DNA of 50,634 bases, from the NCBI GenBank assembly GCA_015069215.1, contig SVJC01000002.1, positions 1-50,634 of the forward strand, given 5' to 3'. Within the stretch, counting starts at the first letter, position 1, and the number at the start of each line of letters is the position of its first letter. The stretch comes from Oscillospiraceae bacterium (lineage in GTDB: Bacteria; Bacillota; Clostridia; Saccharofermentanales; Saccharofermentanaceae). The notes under the pieces were generated by a model. The model worked only from the letters and a program-made list of their open reading frames with translations, ran no database searches and was not told the DNA's origin. Shown piece after piece: positions 36,113 to 43,867 of this stretch. The translations under genes and the position numbers were made by a program.

Positions 36113-36177
36113 TGGACGGACCGCCGGGTCAGTTGTGTGCAATCGATATCCCTATTAAGTATATCACCTTGTTTTAC

Positions 36178-36183
36178 ATTATA
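36178..36183 (-). promoter_or_regulatory. Candidate -10 box of the GGDEF gene
   Basis: A consensus TATAAT on the minus strand lies 65 nt before the ATG at 36112; the -35 region is poor. Confidence 0.35.
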
Positions 36184-36239
36184 AAATGCAGTTGTTTTGA
36201 TAAGAACCGCCGGAGTTTTTTGGTTGGTTTAGATGGTGA

Positions 36240-36421
36240 TGATTCCGGATTTCGAAAAAGCTGATTTTGGAATGAAAAAAACCTCGAAAAATAGGCGGTG
36301 GAGAAAGATTTTTCATTCCACAAAAACGAAAAACGATTTCTGGAATGATTTTTCGCGCTGAGATATCAAATTTGCTTGAAAAACATCATTCCAAAAATGC
36401 GGTTTTATAAATCTGGAATGA
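36240..36421. repeat. Second 73-bp-period array: three 36-nt hairpins
   Basis: Units start at 36240, 36313 and 36386. Units 2 and 3 begin TCATTCCA and end TGGAATGA; unit 1 has one changed base in its left arm (TGATTCC). Unit length (36 nt), spacer length (37 nt) and period (73 bp) are identical to the array at 17538-17865, but loops and spacers have unrelated sequences. It lies between the GGDEF gene start and the xre terminator. Confidence 0.88.
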
Positions 36422-36435
36422 AGCCGGCCATAAAG

Positions 36436-36458
36436 AAAAAGGGCTGCAAAAGCAGCCC
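36436..36458 (-). terminator. Rho-independent terminator of the XRE regulator gene
   Basis: On the minus strand GGGCTGC-TTTT-GCAGCCC is followed by TTTTTCTTT, 23 nt past the stop at 36481. Confidence 0.92.
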
Positions 36459-36480
36459 CATAGAAGTCCTTGTCTTTTCA

Positions 36481-36924
36481 TCAGTTCCAGTGCTTAAGCT
36501 GTGAAAGAAGCCTGTCATACTGAAGGCGTCTGTCGGAGTCTTCAAGCTTTTCGGGATTGGGCATGTGCTCCATCAGAAAGTCGAGAAGATCGTCTTTGGA
36601 CTTGTACACGAAATCGCCGTCGGTGTAGCACCATTTGCAGTAGTCTTCGTTGAAGAATCCGTCGGGTTCGCGGCTGATGTTGATGTCTTCGTTAAGAGGC
36701 ATTCCGCAGCACTGGCAGTAGAGCTGCCTGGGGCTCCCGAGGATGGTGTTGATCGAGATGTCGAATTCTCTTGAGATGATCTTCAATGTCTCTGTGTTGG
36801 GCTGTGTCTCGCCTGTTTCCCAGCGGCTTACAGCCTGTCTTGTGACCAGGACTCTTTCTGCAAACTGATCCTGTGTAAGGTTATTTGCTTCTCTTATCTT
36901 TTTCAAAATATCTTTGGTATCCAT
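36481..36924 (-). CDS. XRE-family transcriptional regulator with zinc-ribbon domain
   Basis: 147 residues. Residues 5-62 form an XRE/Cro helix-turn-helix (LTQDQFAERVLVTRQAVSRWETGETQPN). A Cys-rich segment follows (YCQCCGMPL near 69 and YCKWCYTDGDF near 95), which with its four outer cysteines looks like a zinc ribbon. The track start at 37014 is not supported; AAAGGAG 8 nt before the ATG at 36924 is. A good promoter (TTGTCA-17-CATAAT) lies upstream, divergent from the znuA-like gene. It may respond to metal or redox state through the ribbon, but that is inference. Confidence 0.85.
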   Translation of the reverse strand: MDTKDILKKIREANNLTQDQFAERVLVTRQAVSRWETGETQPNTETLKIISREFDISINTILGSPRQLYCQCCGMPLNEDINISREPDGFFNEDYCKWCYTDGDFVYKSKDDLLDFLMEHMPNPEKLEDSDRRLQYDRLLSQLKHWN

Positions 36925-36954
36925 GACGTGAACTCCTTTGCTTTTGATAGCTCC

Positions 36955-36998
36955 ATTATGGATTCCGGGGCGGATGATGACAAGCAACGTGTTGTTGC
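36955..36998 (-). promoter_or_regulatory. Promoter of the XRE gene with adjacent inverted repeat
   Basis: TTGTCA (36978-36983) and CATAAT (36955-36960) on the minus strand are 17 nt apart. Just upstream of the -35, GCAAC-5 nt-GTTGC (36984-36998) is a dyad that could bind the regulator itself. Confidence 0.6.
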
Positions 36999-37007
36999 AT
37001 TTTCTTG

Positions 37008-37052
37008 TTGACAAACGGGATTAATCCTGTAAAATTGAAAACGATTTTCAAT
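37008..37052 (+). promoter_or_regulatory. Promoter with a Fur/Zur-type operator before the znuA-like gene
   Basis: A perfect -35 TTGACA (37008-37013), 16-nt spacer and TAAAAT (37030-37035). A perfect 19-bp dyad ATTGAAAACGATTTTCAAT (37034-37052) overlaps the end of the -10 and the start site. Its form (TGAAAA-cga-TTTTCA) is that of Fur-family metal repressor boxes, so repression under metal sufficiency is predicted. Confidence 0.75.
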
Positions 37053-37071
37053 TTCAATTGAGGAGACGGAC

Positions 37072-38022
37072 ATGTTAAAGAAAATATTCGCAGCATTGAT
37101 GGGACTTACATTCATTGTTACTTCAGCCGGCTGTGCGGGCAGGACGGCAAACAAATACAAGGGTGTACGCGTTGTATGCGCGACTGCACCGCTCTACGAC
37201 TGGGCGCGTCAGATAACAAAGGATACCGTAGGGACCGAGCAAAAGCTGATCATAAATAACGGAACGGATCTTCATTCGTTCCAGCCCTCAACATCTGACA
37301 TAGTTGCGATCAAGAGCGCAGACGTATTGATCTTCGTCGGAGGCGAGTCCGAAGAATGGATCAGGGATGCGATCAAAGATTCGACAAATAAAGATCAGAA
37401 GGTCGTATGCCTGATGGACATTCTCAAGGATTCCATCGTTGAGGAAGAGGTTGTTGAAGGCATGCAGGGCGAAGGTGAGCACGATCACGAGGAAGGTCCT
37501 GAGTACGATGAACACATCTGGATGTCATTGAGACTTGCTTCGAAATCATGCAAGGCAATAGAAGAAGCGCTCGCTTCCGTATCAAAAGATAACGCGGAAA
37601 AGTTCAAGGACAATCTTGATGCATACCTTGCCAAGCTCGAATCACTCGACAAGCAGTATGAGGAAGGTGTAAAGGGCGCAAGGCTTGATACGATGGTAGT
37701 CGCTGACAGATTCCCTTTCAGATATCTTGCAGAAGACTACAAGCTCAAGTACAGCGCGGCTTTCGTAGGGTGCTCTGCTGAGACCGAAGCGTCTTTCGAG
37801 ACAGTGAAATTTCTTGCCGACAAGATCAAGGAGCTTGACTGCAAGACGATCCTGACGATCGAAAATTCTGACGGAAAGCTCGCTAAAACCGTTCTTGAGA
37901 CTGCCGGTAAAACAGACGTGAAGACTGAGGTCTTAGATTCAATGCAGGCCAGCGGATCAGAACTTGATTACCTTTCGGTAATGACGAGTAACCTCGCAAA
38001 ACTTAAGGCGGCTCTTGCGTAA
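37072..38022 (+). CDS. znuA: Metal ABC transporter substrate-binding lipoprotein (ZnuA-like)
   Basis: 316 residues of the cluster A-I (ZnuA/TroA) binding proteins. Lipobox TSAGC places the lipid Cys at residue 21. DLHSFQPSTSDI supplies the first metal His; an acidic His-rich loop (EGEHDHEEGPEYDEHIW) at about 138-155 is typical of zinc binders, and ALDTMVVADRFPFRYLAEDY-type sequence follows in the second half. It probably delivers Zn2+ (Mn2+ is possible). No permease or ATPase gene lies next to it, so it must work with a transporter elsewhere. AGGAG 6 nt before the ATG. The Fur/Zur box upstream fits control by zinc or iron. Confidence 0.9.
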   Translation: MLKKIFAALMGLTFIVTSAGCAGRTANKYKGVRVVCATAPLYDWARQITKDTVGTEQKLIINNGTDLHSFQPSTSDIVAIKSADVLIFVGGESEEWIRDAIKDSTNKDQKVVCLMDILKDSIVEEEVVEGMQGEGEHDHEEGPEYDEHIWMSLRLASKSCKAIEEALASVSKDNAEKFKDNLDAYLAKLESLDKQYEEGVKGARLDTMVVADRFPFRYLAEDYKLKYSAAFVGCSAETEASFETVKFLADKIKELDCKTILTIENSDGKLAKTVLETAGKTDVKTEVLDSMQASGSELDYLSVMTSNLAKLKAALA

Positions 38023-38076
38023 AGGAATCTGTCGACAATACACTGACATACGATAGTTATTTCGTGACGGGAATCA

Positions 38077-38101
38077 TATAATTGATCTATCAGATCGATC
38101 A
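38077..38101 (+). promoter_or_regulatory. -10 box and operator-like dyad before the flavin reductase gene
   Basis: TATAAT at 38077-38082 is followed at once by a 19-bp dyad, TGATCTATC-A-GATCGATCA (8 of 9 pairs match, 38083-38101), which covers the start of transcription. AAGGAGG follows 1 nt later. This is the position of a repressor site. Confidence 0.55.
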
Positions 38102-38115
38102 TAAGGAGGCCTGAC

Positions 38116-38724
38116 ATGGATAAGAAAGCTATGTATAACCTGACCTACGGATTATATATCCTTACGGCAAGGGATGGTGAGAAGGACAACGGATGCATCA
38201 TAAATACCGCGTGCCAGGTCACGACTGAACCCAACCGCATCACGATCTGCGTAAACAAGAATAACTTTACGCATGACATCATACTGAAGACGGGGCTTTT
38301 CAACATCTCGATGCTCACCGAGAGATCGGAGTTTGCAACCTACAAGCATTGGGGTTTCCAGAGCGGAAGGACCGTGGATAAAGTACTGCCGATCTACTAC
38401 ATGCGCGCGGACAACGGTGTCATCTACATCAAGGACGAGTGCAACGCATACCTTTCATGCAAGGTCGTATCTTCCACTGATCTCGGAACGCACACATTGT
38501 TCCTCGCAGACGTAACGGACGGGGCTGTTTTCAATAACGATCCTTCAGCAACTTATGCTTTCTACCAGAAGAACATCAAGGAATCTTCGGCATCGAAAGC
38601 ACCCGAGCAGAAGGGATGGATCTGCACGGTCTGCGGATATGTTTACGAAGGTGAAGAGCTTCCCTCTGATTTCGTATGCCCGTGGTGCAATCACGATGCG
38701 TCATATTTCGAAAAACGCGGCTGA
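38116..38724 (+). CDS. Flavin reductase-like domain fused to rubredoxin
   Basis: 202 residues. Residues 1-150 form an FMN-binding flavin-reductase-like domain (YGLYILTARDGEKDNGCIIN, FNISMLTERSE, FLADVTDG). Residues 165-202 are a rubredoxin with two Cys pairs, WICTVCGYVYEGEELPSDFVCPWC, that bind iron. Fusions of this kind are known in anaerobes as high-molecular-weight rubredoxins that pass electrons from NAD(P)H-linked partners to oxygen- or peroxide-reducing enzymes. AAGGAGG 6 nt before the ATG. The operator-like dyad upstream suggests stress-responsive control. It stands between the znuA-like gene and an unrelated lipoprotein, each with its own leader. Confidence 0.88.
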   Translation: MDKKAMYNLTYGLYILTARDGEKDNGCIINTACQVTTEPNRITICVNKNNFTHDIILKTGLFNISMLTERSEFATYKHWGFQSGRTVDKVLPIYYMRADNGVIYIKDECNAYLSCKVVSSTDLGTHTLFLADVTDGAVFNNDPSATYAFYQKNIKESSASKAPEQKGWICTVCGYVYEGEELPSDFVCPWCNHDASYFEKRG

Positions 38725-38878
38725 GCCTGATTTTTCAGATAATATACAAAACGCTTACTGACTGTAGCTTAATCAACAGAATCCACTGAAATTGTGGATG
38801 GTGTGTCTTTTCGCTGCGTGCTTAAATGATGCCGTCAAACAACAAGCATCAAATAACCTGCAAAGGACGGACAGACCA

Positions 38879-39682
38879 ATGAACACCAAGATCAGAACTA
38901 TACTCGCTGCCGGCATGCTGCTCGCTACGGTTTTGCCCGTTGCAGCCTGCGCAAAGAAGGTACCTTCAGCAAACCCGCTTACACCCACTGCTGAGACTGT
39001 CATCACCGAGACGGCACAGACCGAACAGACCGGTGAAACGGAAACATCCGCTGAGCAGACAGAAACTTCTCAGGAGACATCTGTTGTGACACCCATAGCC
39101 GTCACGGAAAGCGAAGAGCCGGTAGAGGACAATAAGCAGACCGGAACCGTAAAGAATGTCGAGACCACAAAGAAGACCTCTTCCAAGTCTTCGAAAAAGA
39201 CAACAAAGAAGACAACCAAGCAGACCACAAAGAAGACCGTAAAAGAGACAAAGTCAACTTCTGCAGATAAGGGCAACGATAATCCGAGCAAGGAAACGGT
39301 AAAGACCCCGACTAAGAACTATCCCGAGAACTACACTCTCGGCAACAGCGTTTATACCTGCAAGGACATCACCATCAAGATCTTCATCAAGAAGAACGAC
39401 AACGCAACCATATCCGTTGTATATAAGTCCCAGGACAGAAATGACCGCAGAAGGGAAGTCTATTACACCATGAGCGGAAAGGTCGACCGTAAGACAAACA
39501 TTCTCAAATACTCGAACTGCACCAAGCAGGAACTCGTTTATACGGATCTCGGGCTTCTGTCAAACAAGGTGGATTACAAGAAGGGCACCGGCGAGATCAC
39601 ATTTAAGAAAGGTTATGAGCTTGTCTGGAAAGACGCTCAGCAGCATTTCGCAGACTCGCTGACTTTCTCGAGAACGGCATAA
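38879..39682 (+). CDS. Lipoprotein with Thr/Lys-rich linker and small C-terminal domain
   Basis: 267 residues. The signal peptide ends in lipobox PVAAC. Residues about 30-85 are Thr/Glu-rich, and 95-150 are a Lys/Thr/Ser repeat tract (KTTKKTTKQTTKKTVKE) that could bridge the wall. The last 110 residues form a compact domain (KDITIKIFIKKNDNATISVVYKSQD) that I do not recognise. The track start at 38792 precedes the signal peptide; the ATG at 38879 with AGGA 11 nt upstream fits better. The leader 38725-38878 contains only a short hairpin (ATCCAC/GTGGAT near 38780) and no clear promoter. Confidence 0.72.
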   Translation: MNTKIRTILAAGMLLATVLPVAACAKKVPSANPLTPTAETVITETAQTEQTGETETSAEQTETSQETSVVTPIAVTESEEPVEDNKQTGTVKNVETTKKTSSKSSKKTTKKTTKQTTKKTVKETKSTSADKGNDNPSKETVKTPTKNYPENYTLGNSVYTCKDITIKIFIKKNDNATISVVYKSQDRNDRRREVYYTMSGKVDRKTNILKYSNCTKQELVYTDLGLLSNKVDYKKGTGEITFKKGYELVWKDAQQHFADSLTFSRTA

Positions 39683-39703
39683 GCAGCATACACCGCGCTT
39701 GTT

Positions 39704-40249
39704 TCATAGATCCTTAAGGATGACGGAGTAATTTCCGTCATCTTTCATTTCCATAACCATATATGTTCTTGGCGACCCGCCCCTGGGCAGGGAAATGCTG
39801 CCGGGATTTAACACTCTGATGCCTGCGGAAGCGTAGGGATCGAGTTCCTTATAGCTGCGGCCGGTGTCTTTTACAGCGTCGCCCCAGCTGTCGTAAGGCA
39901 CATGCGTGTGCCCGAAAAGCGCTATGTCGCATTCGTTGGTCGCCGCCTCAATGCAAAGCCCCGTGAGGTCGTAATTCACGTATTCATTGTGTCCGTGGCA
40001 GCAGTAGAATCTGTGGCCTTTGAGCGGGAAGATCGCGACGTCTCTTAATCCATCCGAACCAGAATATCTGTCGCAGTTGCCTTTGATGAAAACGCACGGG
40101 GTCTTGGGCGCGCCGGCCCACAAGGCGACTGTTCTTTCCGCGTCTTCTATGTCGCCTAAATGGATGAGCATGTCAGGCTTTTCGCGGTCTATCGCGATCT
40201 TCAGGTTGCCGTTCATGCGGTGCGAATCACTGACTATAAGTATCTTCAT
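39704..40249 (-). CDS. YfcE/MJ0936-type metallophosphoesterase
   Basis: 181 residues with the calcineurin-like phosphoesterase motifs: KILIVSDSH, HLGDIEDAERT, KGNCDR, CCHGHNEYVNYD and ALFGHTHVPYD, ending in LNPGSISLPRGG. This small-protein class hydrolyses phosphodiesters with Mn2+; the natural substrate is unclear. The track start at 40285 is inside the upstream gene; the ATG at 40249 overlaps its stop as ATGA (4 nt), which explains the missing Shine-Dalgarno. It forms a two-gene minus-strand unit with the FkbM gene. Confidence 0.9.
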   Translation of the reverse strand: MKILIVSDSHRMNGNLKIAIDREKPDMLIHLGDIEDAERTVALWAGAPKTPCVFIKGNCDRYSGSDGLRDVAIFPLKGHRFYCCHGHNEYVNYDLTGLCIEAATNECDIALFGHTHVPYDSWGDAVKDTGRSYKELDPYASAGIRVLNPGSISLPRGGSPRTYMVMEMKDDGNYSVILKDL

Positions 40250-41316
40250 AAGAAATAGTAATCTACATCCCAGCCCGGAATGCAAGGAGTATGGCGCATA
40301 TATATGCGGTAATCGTCTCTTATCTCAAAGACCTTTTCGGGTATCTCGAAAAGATCAGCACTCTTGTGATAGCACGCGATCTTCATCTGCGGCTTTAATC
40401 TTGAGATCGTGTTTCTTGCTCCTTCGATCGCGGCGAGCTCACTGCCTTCAACATCGAACTTGATGAAGCCTGCGTTAGCGCTGTCTTCAAAAGAATCAAC
40501 GGTGACTTTGTCTATCTCGCGGCCGGTGTTGACTTTAGCGGCTCTCGTTCCCCGTCCTCTTGAATCAGTCAGCGTCGCTTTGCCGCACTCATCCGAAATG
40601 AGCGCGTTTACGCACGTGACGCGGATGGAAAATGCCGATGCGCATTCGGTGAGTTTTTTGAACGAGTGGCGTTCGGGTTCGACGGCGGTCGCTGAAATAA
40701 AGCCGGGGAACATTCCGGTAAAGCGAAGGAGAGTGTCGCCCCTATACGCGCCGAGGTCGATGAAAGAGGTGTTTTTGCTAAACGGCCCTAAAAGAGAATC
40801 AGCTTCATCAGGCGTGACCTCACATGCGCGGAGATAATCAAGGCGCCCTGAAAGCTTGTAGTTTACAAGACTTCTGAAGCACTTGCGTGAAGCATCGTCA
40901 GCCAGTCTTGAATATACTTTTTCGAGACGTTCTTCATTGCGCTGAACGAATTCCATGTCAAAGACTTCGCCGCCGCAGACGGGCACGTCGGGTGCATAGA
41001 GCTCGTATTTCTCTTCGATCGAATAAACGTATGAAAGAACGTCGGGCAGGGGAGAACCGAACGCGACGAGAACGATGAAATCCGAAAGACGGGCACAGAT
41101 GCTTTCGAAAGATTCGACCTCAAAGCCTCTGAAAACGCGGCCTTCACGCACGAACCCGGGGCTCGCGAAAATGCCTCTGACGAGGTCTCCCAGTGAACGA
41201 TTTTCGAGCTCGTTGATGATCTTATCCGCGCCGTCGCCGGTCCCGTAGATCACGAGCGGGCGCTTAGCTTCCTTAAGATAAGACCAGAGATCTTTTGTGA
41301 TTTCCAAATATTCCAT
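40246..41316 (-). CDS. FkbM-family SAM-dependent methyltransferase
   Basis: 356 residues. The C-terminal half holds the FkbM methyltransferase domain: SFIDLGAYRGDTLLRF (SAM site), AVEPERHSFKKL, KVTVDSFED, AGFIKFDVEGSELAAIEGA and MKIACYHKS. The N-terminal 130 residues include a Rossmann-like IYGTGDGADKIINEL segment seen in some glycan-associated members. It may methylate a surface polysaccharide, but the substrate is unknown. No Shine-Dalgarno is visible; a TATATT hexamer lies 7 nt before the ATG, suggesting a leaderless mRNA. Its stop overlaps the phosphoesterase start (ATGA). Confidence 0.85.
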   Translation of the reverse strand: MEYLEITKDLWSYLKEAKRPLVIYGTGDGADKIINELENRSLGDLVRGIFASPGFVREGRVFRGFEVESFESICARLSDFIVLVAFGSPLPDVLSYVYSIEEKYELYAPDVPVCGGEVFDMEFVQRNEERLEKVYSRLADDASRKCFRSLVNYKLSGRLDYLRACEVTPDEADSLLGPFSKNTSFIDLGAYRGDTLLRFTGMFPGFISATAVEPERHSFKKLTECASAFSIRVTCVNALISDECGKATLTDSRGRGTRAAKVNTGREIDKVTVDSFEDSANAGFIKFDVEGSELAAIEGARNTISRLKPQMKIACYHKSADLFEIPEKVFEIRDDYRIYMRHTPCIPGWDVDYYFL

Positions 41317-41442
41317 CGCTTGAAATATACCACAATATAAGTATGCTGATTACATGGTGAAAAAACTTTTCGCCGCGGTGCAACATTTTGCATTTTTGAT
41401 CTGTATTAAGGGTGTAACACGAATCTTATGGAGGATAGGATC

Positions 41443-42546
41443 ATGAAAAATAAAAGAATCTCAATAGTCATAGCGGCCGCTTTGGCAACGCTGTTCCTGT
41501 TTGCGGGATGCAGTAAATCAACAAGCCCCAGAGCGGTTTATGAGACGACTGCAGCCGGTTATGAATATGAAGATGCTGAAAACCGAATGTATGCCGCAAA
41601 GTCAAACTCCAACGCATCTTTGGGCGCACGCAAGGCTGCCGGTGCCGGCGATACCTTCGAGGAAGCCAGGGAGGACACCGGAGCTGATGTAAACAATCAG
41701 GCTCAGAACGGCAATCAGAACCAGGCCAATGTTGACCCGACAAAGGGAAGGCTCCTGATCAGGAACGTTGCCATGACCGCTGAGACCAAGGAGTTTGAGG
41801 CCATCCGCAAATCAGTTGAGGATAAGGTCAGAGAATTGGGCGGTTATATCGAGAATTCCGGAATCTCCGGAACAGGCAAGGCAGGAAGCCTCAGAAGGGC
41901 AAACTATACCATCAGGGTTCCCGCTGACAAGCTCGACGAACTGATCTCAACAGTCGGCGAAAACTGCACCGTTACGAGCACGAACGAGAGCACTACAGAC
42001 GTTACTCTCAGCTATGTTGATACAAAGGCAAGACTCGATTCCCTCAGAGTCGAGCAGAAGCAGCTTACAGAGCTCTTGAGCCAGGCAAAGGATCTTGATT
42101 CCATCATCGTTCTCCAGAACAGGCTTACGGAAGTCAGATACCAGATCGAGAGTGCAGAGTCCACGCTCCGCGTCCTTGAGAACCAGGTCTCCTATGCTAC
42201 ACTCAAGCTCAACGTCAAGGAAGTCCTCGAAGTTAAGCCTCAGGAAGCGCCTCACGTTGATACTTACGGCGAAAGACTCGCCAAGACATTCATGAATTCC
42301 CTCAAGGCCATCGGCGAATTCTTCAAGGGACTTCTCCTTGTCCTCGTTGCCCTGTCACCTGTCCTCGTTGCAATGATCATCATCGCAGTAATAGTTCTCT
42401 GCATCGTTTTCAACGCAAGGAAAAAGAGAAGAGCAAAGGCTGCCGCTGCCAAGGCTGCTGCCGCAAAGACAGATGCTGCAAAGCCCGCAGAACAGGCTGT
42501 TCCCGCTCAGGTTAAGTCCGAAGAGAAGAAAGAGGAGAAGGAATAA
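41443..42546 (+). CDS. DUF4349 lipoprotein
   Basis: 367 residues. The signal peptide ends in lipobox LFAGC. A linker rich in Asn and Gln (NNQAQNGNQNQANV) precedes a DUF4349 domain (about 100-280: GRLLIRNVAMTAETKEF, YTIRVPADKLDELI, VTLSYVDTKARLDSLR, coiled coil LEVRYQIESAESTLRVLENQ). One membrane helix (LLLVLVALSPVLVAMIIIAVIVLCIV) and an Ala/Lys-rich cytoplasmic tail follow. The role is unknown; members are often controlled by ECF sigma factors. I chose the ATG at 41443, after GGAGG and AGGA, over the track start at 41428. A dyad TGCAA-4 nt-TTGCA lies at 41379-41392. Confidence 0.85.
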   Translation: MKNKRISIVIAAALATLFLFAGCSKSTSPRAVYETTAAGYEYEDAENRMYAAKSNSNASLGARKAAGAGDTFEEAREDTGADVNNQAQNGNQNQANVDPTKGRLLIRNVAMTAETKEFEAIRKSVEDKVRELGGYIENSGISGTGKAGSLRRANYTIRVPADKLDELISTVGENCTVTSTNESTTDVTLSYVDTKARLDSLRVEQKQLTELLSQAKDLDSIIVLQNRLTEVRYQIESAESTLRVLENQVSYATLKLNVKEVLEVKPQEAPHVDTYGERLAKTFMNSLKAIGEFFKGLLLVLVALSPVLVAMIIIAVIVLCIVFNARKKRRAKAAAAKAAAAKTDAAKPAEQAVPAQVKSEEKKEEKE

Positions 42547-42551
42547 GATCC

Positions 42552-43244
42552 TTAAAACTCTCTGACTGAATAATCACACTCGGCTGCGAAGCTCTCCCAC
42601 TTCAAGGGATCTCCGCAGCCGATCTTATCATAGACCGCGCATGTCAGAAATCCGCCGCTCTTTGCGCCTCTTGCTGCTGCCTGGACGTCATCATAGACGA
42701 GCGTCCGGGAAGGCTCTGTCGAAGTGCCTCTGGCGTTAACGTAATTCAGTACTTTGAGAAAGATGTCGGGTGATGATTTGTCGATCTTTTTGCCAACGTC
42801 TTCGAGCGTGATGACCGCCTCGAACATCCCGAGGATATTGTTTTTCACAAGTGCGGAGACAGCGTTGTTCCTTGTGAGTGCCGTTGCCACGCCCAGCTGG
42901 AAGCCGAGTCTTTTCGCCTCATCAAGATATGGTCTTACATTAGGCTTGAGCTCGACTTCGTTCTTATAAAATCCGCTGACCATCCTGTCCCACTCTGCCA
43001 TTATCTCCGCAGGGGACAGGGGGATCTTGTATCTTTGCTGAGTGTAGAGCGCTGCCTCATCGACCGATACGCGCTTTACGACATCGGTGTACTCGGGCGT
43101 AACCTCATATCCGTAGCGGCCCAGAAAATCGATGTCGACCTTGTTCCACACGTTCATGGAATCAAGGAGCGTGCCGTCCAGGTCAAATATCAGGAGCTTT
43201 ACGCCGTTTGTCCTGAGGTCTTTGAGAGAAGGGTAATCAGACAT
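42552..43244 (-). CDS. HAD-superfamily phosphatase
   Basis: 230 residues with HAD motifs I (LIFDLDGTLLDSMNVW), II (GVATALTRNN), III (Lys of GKKIDKSSPDIFLKV) and IV (LVYDDVQAAARGAKSGGF). The helical cap between motifs I and II makes it a PGM-like phosphatase. The substrate (a sugar or nucleotide phosphate) cannot be told. Its ATG overlaps the stop of the fumarase beta gene by 1 nt (TGATG), so it belongs to the fum operon; the track TTG at 43247 is an alternative. No separate Shine-Dalgarno is visible. Confidence 0.85.
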   Translation of the reverse strand: MSDYPSLKDLRTNGVKLLIFDLDGTLLDSMNVWNKVDIDFLGRYGYEVTPEYTDVVKRVSVDEAALYTQQRYKIPLSPAEIMAEWDRMVSGFYKNEVELKPNVRPYLDEAKRLGFQLGVATALTRNNAVSALVKNNILGMFEAVITLEDVGKKIDKSSPDIFLKVLNYVNARGTSTEPSRTLVYDDVQAAARGAKSGGFLTCAVYDKIGCGDPLKWESFAAECDYSVREF

Positions 43245-43867
43245 CAATGCATGAAATCAAGCTTGCCCTTGAGGTTTCCGAGCGCCGCTTCCTTCTTCTC
43301 CTGAAAAGTCTTCTTGTTGTTCTCGATAAGGTTGTTGCCGTATGAATCGATGGATACGATCAAGGGTCCGAACTCCTCCGCCTTGAGCTTCCACATTGCT
43401 TCGGGCATGCCCAGATCGAGCCACTCAACGCCTTCAACGTCAACGCATTCCTCAGCAGCAACGACAGCGCAGCCGCCGGGGAAGATCGTGTGGATGGCGC
43501 AATTGTCGATGCAGCCCTGTGTAGTCTTGGGACCCATGCCGCCCTTGCCGATGATTATCTTTGCGCCGGTTGCCTTAAGGAATTCAGCCTGCGCCTTTTC
43601 CATTCTCATGGAAGTCGTGGGGCCTACGCTGATGACCTTATACTTGTCGGGCTCGCCTTCAGCAGAGATCTTTTTCATGATCGGGCCTGCGTGGAAGATC
43701 GCCTTTCCCTTGAGGTCAACGGGTGACTCCTTGCCGCCTTTGACGACCCTGATGTGGACGTCGTCGCGGCCTGTCGTGATGTCGCCGGTCAGATAGATTA
43801 CGTCTCCGATATGTACCTTCCTGATGTCTTCATCAGACACGGGAGTTGTGAAATGGAATGTGCTCAT
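43244..43867 (-). CDS. Fumarate hydratase (class I) beta subunit
   Basis: 207 residues, the C-terminal half of Fe-S class I fumarase or the related L-tartrate dehydratase. Typical parts are VIYLTGDITTGRDDVHIR, FHAGPIM, GPTTSMRMEKAQAEFL, IIGKGGMG and MPEAMWKLKAEEFGPLIVSIDSYGN. With the alpha subunit it interconverts fumarate and L-malate. The track start at 43948 lies far inside the alpha gene; the ATG at 43867 overlaps its stop as ATGA and has AAGGAG upstream. Fumarase is favoured over tartrate dehydratase only by commonness. Confidence 0.9.
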   Translation of the reverse strand: MSTFHFTTPVSDEDIRKVHIGDVIYLTGDITTGRDDVHIRVVKGGKESPVDLKGKAIFHAGPIMKKISAEGEPDKYKVISVGPTTSMRMEKAQAEFLKATGAKIIIGKGGMGPKTTQGCIDNCAIHTIFPGGCAVVAAEECVDVEGVEWLDLGMPEAMWKLKAEEFGPLIVSIDSYGNNLIENNKKTFQEKKEAALGNLKGKLDFMH

